From positions 1 through 7,194 of the forward strand of contig CAYYQW010000127.1 of assembly GCA_964472505.1 (NCBI GenBank): a DNA stretch of 7,194 bases, in the 5' to 3' direction. The position numbers and the translations under genes were made by a program. Of this stretch, positions 5,858 through 7,194 are shown in pieces. Positions within the stretch are counted from its first letter, which is position 1. Each line of letters begins with the position of its first letter. The notes beneath the pieces were generated by a model. It was given only the letters and a program-made list of their open reading frames with translations. It was not told the origin of the DNA and did not search any database. The stretch is from JAYEIA01 sp964472505. GTDB lineage: Bacteria > Bacteroidota > Bacteroidia > Bacteroidales > JAADGE01.

Positions 5858-6025
5858 CAATAAGGTAATAAGGTTATTTACAACGATTCACGTTTTCTAC
5901 TAAGGTTTAATCCAAAAATACTTGTATTGAGCTTGTCGAAATAAGGTCTTTAAAAACCTTATAATTAAAGTTTTAATCTTAGTAGAAAATGTAACGCACA
6001 ACGCATAAACCTTATTACCTTATTG
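5858..6025. mobile_element. MITE-like inverted-repeat element, 168 bp
   Basis: The ends are perfect 18-base inverted repeats: CAATAAGGTAATAAGGTT at 5858-5875 and its reverse complement at 6008-6025. Inside, a second perfect 12-base pair, TTTTCTACTAAG (5893-5904) and CTTAGTAGAAAA (5978-5989), lies in register, separated from the outer pair by 17 and 18 unpaired bases. In the centre ATAAGGT (5941-5947) and ACCTTAT (5956-5962) form a hairpin. The heptamer ATAAGGT therefore occurs six times, three in each orientation. The element has no coding capacity. No convincing target-site duplication is visible. A non-autonomous transposon, a REP/BIME-like element or a structured RNA are all possible. Confidence 0.6.
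5926..5942 (-). repeat. CGACAAGCTCA-type motif, copy 1
   Basis: The plus strand reads ATTGAGCTTGTCGAAAT, so the motif ATTTCGACAAGCTCAAT lies on the minus strand inside the 168-bp element. It shares 13 exact bases (TTCGACAAGCTCA) with copy 2 at 6161-6173. Apart from a two-base insertion it matches ATTTCGACAAAAGCTCAAT at 6201-6219. From memory, TTCGACAAGCTCAG sequences are widespread as interspersed repeats in environmental bacterial genomes. Confidence 0.7.
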
Positions 6026-6073
6026 ATTTAAACAGCTAATATTCAGTTATTTACGTAAACTCTGAAACTTCAG

Positions 6074-6202
6074 TTATAACTTCTTCTGTCCCAAGTGCCG
6101 TGTATATTTAGTGAGGATCGCCTCGGCAATCGGAATCGCACTCGGTTCTGATATACCGGCTTCGACAAGCTCAGCCTCCGAATGCCTCCGTAGGCTGAGC
6201 AT
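6074..6202 (-). pseudogene. Doubtful 42-codon frame, possible gene remnant
   Basis: On the minus strand an ATG at 6202 opens 42 codons, ending at TAA (6076-6074), with an in-frame TGA shortly upstream of the ATG. The first 16 or so residues are encoded by the palindromic repeat itself (around EAELVEAG). The remainder reads gene-like: SEPSAIPIAEAILTKYTRHL and then GQKKL. I do not recognise it. The local GC is higher than the flanks, and I see no promoter or ribosome-binding signal. It may be the 3' end of a lost gene truncated by repeat insertion, a short peptide gene, or chance. Confidence 0.2.
6161..6173 (+). repeat. CGACAAGCTCA-type motif, copy 2
   Basis: TTCGACAAGCTCA, followed by G, is the canonical form of the motif and lies in the left half of the compound palindrome. 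It is the exact reverse complement of 5928-5940 in copy 1, so the two copies form a 13-base inverted repeat about 220 bases apart. Confidence 0.8.
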
Positions 6203-6223
6203 TTCGACAAAAGCTCAATAACC
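6201..6223 (+). repeat. CGACAAGCTCA-type motif, copy 3 (AA insertion)
   Basis: ATTTCGACAAAAGCTCAAT (6201-6219), then AACC, equals copy 1 except for two extra A in the middle. It occupies the unpaired 3' side of the compound palindrome, immediately after the inner stem. Confidence 0.7.
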
Positions 6224-6315
6224 ACTTGCCGAAGCCGGTGATAAATGCTTGGATGTAATATAATAGTTTGTAGTAATCATGCGCCTAATTAAATTCCATT
6301 ATTAAAAAGCCCGCC

Positions 6316-6337
6316 CTTTGACGGATGCTCAGTAACC
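6316..6337 (+). repeat. CGACAAGCTCA-type motif, copy 4 (degenerate)
   Basis: The stretch from CTTTGACGG (6316) through GCTCAGTAACC (6327-6337) matches 16 of 22 bases of 6202-6223 (copy 3) without gaps, including the same spacing between GAC and GCTCA. It is the most diverged copy and lies closest to marC. Confidence 0.5.
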
Positions 6338-6355
6338 CGCGAACGATACGAACTG

Positions 6356-6390
6356 TCTGACCTCTGACTTCTGAAATCTGACTTCTCAAT
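6356..6390. repeat. Heptamer tandem repeat TCTGAnn
   Basis: Units in order are TCTGACC (6356), TCTGACT (6363), TCTGAAA (6370), TCTGACT (6377) and a decayed TCTCAAT (6384). The period is seven bases over about 35 bases. It ends 23 bases before the marC stop codon, in the region downstream of that gene. Such short arrays can expand and contract by slippage. Confidence 0.75.
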
Positions 6391-6412
6391 CAAACTATGC
6401 AGCGAAACTATT

Positions 6413-7033
6413 TTAGACCACTTTACCGTCTAAATATTCAAATATTATCGGGAAATTACTGCGTACCGAAACGGCTAAGTTTGAAATAAAGAGCTTTATG
6501 GCAATGGCCAACAAAATAATTCCGAATATTTTTCGCATAATGGCTATTCCTGTGGCTCCCAAAACACGCTCTATTAAACCGGTAGATTTTAAAACAAAAA
6601 ATACGAAAGCCATATTCAAGACCACCGCAATAATTATATTCTCAACCGAATATTGAGAACGTAATGAAAGCAGTGTAGTAATGGAACCGGCACCGGCTAT
6701 TAAAGGAAAAGCAAGCGGAACAACGGAAGCTCCTTCGGGATTCTCTCCTTTGAATAATTTAATATCCAAAACCATTTCCAAAGCCAAGAAAAACAGAACA
6801 AAAGAACCGGCTATGGCAAAAGAAGAAATATCTACGCCAAAGACGCCCAAAAGCGCTTCACCCAAATAAAGGAAAAGCACAAAAATCACCAATGAAATTA
6901 AAGTAATTTTAAGGGGTTGAATTTTGTTACCGCGCGTTTTCATATCAATAATTATGGGAATTGACCCAATAATATCAATAACCGCAAACAAAACCATAAA
7001 TGCCGAAATAATGTCAATTATATTGATATCCAT
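6413..7033 (-). CDS. MarC-family inner-membrane protein
   Basis: A 206-residue, very hydrophobic protein with about six transmembrane helices: roughly 8-29, 42-63, 70-90, 104-122, 132-149 and 165-184. The family opening is seen in FMVLFAVIDIIGSIPIII (12-29), with the conserved Asp20, Gly23 and Pro26. The signature FPLIAGAGSITTLL lies at 109-122; many relatives have Pro where this has Ala115. The RKIFGIILLAIAIKLF block (167-182) matches the family's C-terminal helix. Length is normal, so it looks complete. MarC proteins were once tied to multiple antibiotic resistance in E. coli but that role was not upheld; transport function and substrate remain unknown. The start gives MDINIIDIIS. It seems monocistronic; its upstream gene, if any, lies outside the window. 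Confidence 0.92.
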   Translation of the reverse strand: MDINIIDIISAFMVLFAVIDIIGSIPIIIDMKTRGNKIQPLKITLISLVIFVLFLYLGEALLGVFGVDISSFAIAGSFVLFFLALEMVLDIKLFKGENPEGASVVPLAFPLIAGAGSITTLLSLRSQYSVENIIIAVVLNMAFVFFVLKSTGLIERVLGATGIAIMRKIFGIILLAIAIKLFISNLAVSVRSNFPIIFEYLDGKVV

Positions 7034-7068
7034 AAACTTATATATTTAAGCGTTAAAAAATCAGCCGG

Positions 7069-7095
7069 CAAAAATCCGAAAGTTTTTTTTCAAAA
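7069..7095 (-). promoter_or_regulatory. Possible marC promoter
   Basis: On the minus strand GATTTTTG (7076 down to 7069) matches TAnnTTTG at seven of eight positions, missing only the first T. A TTTTG at 7095-7091 could serve as a -33 element, but the spacer is only 14 bases, shorter than the usual 19 or so. The start codon at 7033 is about 35 bases downstream. Confidence 0.3.
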
Positions 7096-7106
7096 CCTAA
7101 AGTTTG

Positions 7107-7162
7107 GCGTGAAATTTTCATTAATATAATTAGAGTCCGTCTTACATGTAACTCTTTCACGC
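7107..7162. repeat. Nested inverted repeat upstream of marC
   Basis: GCGTGAAA (7107-7114) is the exact reverse complement of TTTCACGC (7155-7162). AGAGT (7132-7136) is the reverse complement of ACTCT (7151-7155), which directly adjoins it on the 3' side. The two stems share one base (7155), so together they form a split hairpin with a 17-base bulge (7115-7131). No gene is visible in 7034-7194. It could be a regulator site or part of a transcript structure beyond the window edge. Confidence 0.35.
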
Positions 7163-7194
7163 AGCCCTTAGTTTCTTTAATTTTTTTTCAAGGT

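Larger units (their letters stand above)
6155..6239. repeat. Compound palindrome with two stems
   Basis: The outer arms ACCGGCTTCGACAAG (6155-6169) and CTTGCCGAAGCCGGT (6225-6239) pair with one A-C mismatch (6165 with 6229). Inside, GCTCAGCCT (6169-6177) pairs perfectly with AGGCTGAGC (6192-6200) around a 14-base loop; G6169 could join either stem, so they are alternatives at that one base. The inner loop region contains the direct repeat GCCTCCG (6174-6180 and 6184-6190). The 3' side leaves 24 bases unpaired (6201-6224), which contain copy 3 of the CGACAAGCTCA motif. This resembles a REP-like or interspersed palindromic element and is GC-richer than its surroundings. Confidence 0.75.
5578..6412. 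other. Repeat-rich intergenic region between pgk and marC
   Basis: Both flanking genes are on the minus strand, so this 835-base gap is the region downstream of marC and upstream of pgk. It holds the pgk leader and promoter (5578-5668), AT-rich sequence with a 14-base perfect palindrome ATTATTATAATAAT at 5821-5834, a 168-bp inverted-repeat element (5858-6025), a GC-richer block (about 53% GC over 6091-6240 by my count) with a palindrome and a doubtful 42-codon frame, scattered copies of a CGACAAGCTCA-type motif, and a heptamer tandem repeat (6356-6390). No clear terminator for marC is visible. Confidence 0.8.

Noticed and set aside
6042..6077. Direct repeat TTCAGTTAT (6042-6050 and 6069-6077) and palindrome TTTACGTAAA (6050-6059) as an operator
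   Set aside because: They are short AT-rich matches lying far from any start codon, with no nearby regulator gene, so the evidence is too weak.
5717..6290. AATTAGGCG (5717-5725) with its inverse CGCCTAATT (6282-6290) as ends of a larger element
   Set aside because: A single 9-base match about 560 bases apart in AT-rich DNA is near chance expectation, and no duplication or coding capacity supports an element.
6301..6340. tRNA fragment or marC terminator in the GC-richer patch near AAAAAGCCCGCCC
   Set aside because: No cloverleaf arms or T-loop can be drawn, and the stretch lacks a matching inverted arm for a terminator stem.

Overview
The window looks like a piece of chromosome from an AT-rich member of the Bacteroidota, probably a Bacteroidales-type or related marine/anaerobic lineage. 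The evidence is the protein content (phosphoglycerate kinase, MarC, rhomboid and acyltransferase resemble Bacteroidota forms as I remember them), the absence of Shine-Dalgarno sequences, and upstream boxes that fit the Bacteroidota -7 consensus TAnnTTTG. The clearest box is TATATTTG upstream of pgk. No database search was possible, so the lineage is an inference.

Layout. Bases 1-598 hold no convincing gene. They contain an octamer tandem array in two antiparallel arms (1-120 and 123-210), AT-rich sequence with small hairpins, and a strong intrinsic terminator (397-430) with no visible gene feeding it. Two plus-strand genes follow: a 62-residue two-helix membrane protein (599-787) and a PlsC-like acyltransferase (830-1999). 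Next is a compact plus-strand cluster of an exported glutathione peroxidase (2043-2579), a rhomboid protease (2593-3276, probably starting at TTG) and an exported protein with two thioredoxin-like domains whose CxxC sites are degenerate (3273-4322). The last two overlap by 4 bp. A two-part hairpin at 4325-4360 lies between this cluster and the convergent pgk gene (4390-5577, minus) and can terminate both.

Bases 5578-6412 are an 835-base intergenic region. It contains the pgk promoter, a 168-bp inverted-repeat element resembling a MITE (5858-6025), a GC-rich palindromic block (6155-6239), four related copies of a CGACAAGCTCA-type motif, a 42-codon open frame of doubtful status, and a heptamer tandem repeat (6356-6390). 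The last gene is marC (6413-7033, minus), with its upstream region reaching the window end.

Function. pgk is core glycolysis. The acyltransferase points to phospholipid or lipid acylation. The peroxidase, rhomboid and thioredoxin-like trio may deal with envelope peroxide stress and protein quality, but that link rests on co-location only. I did not find a clearly new multi-gene system. The items most worth a second look are the structured repeats in the two intergenic regions and the thioredoxin-like protein with substituted cysteines.
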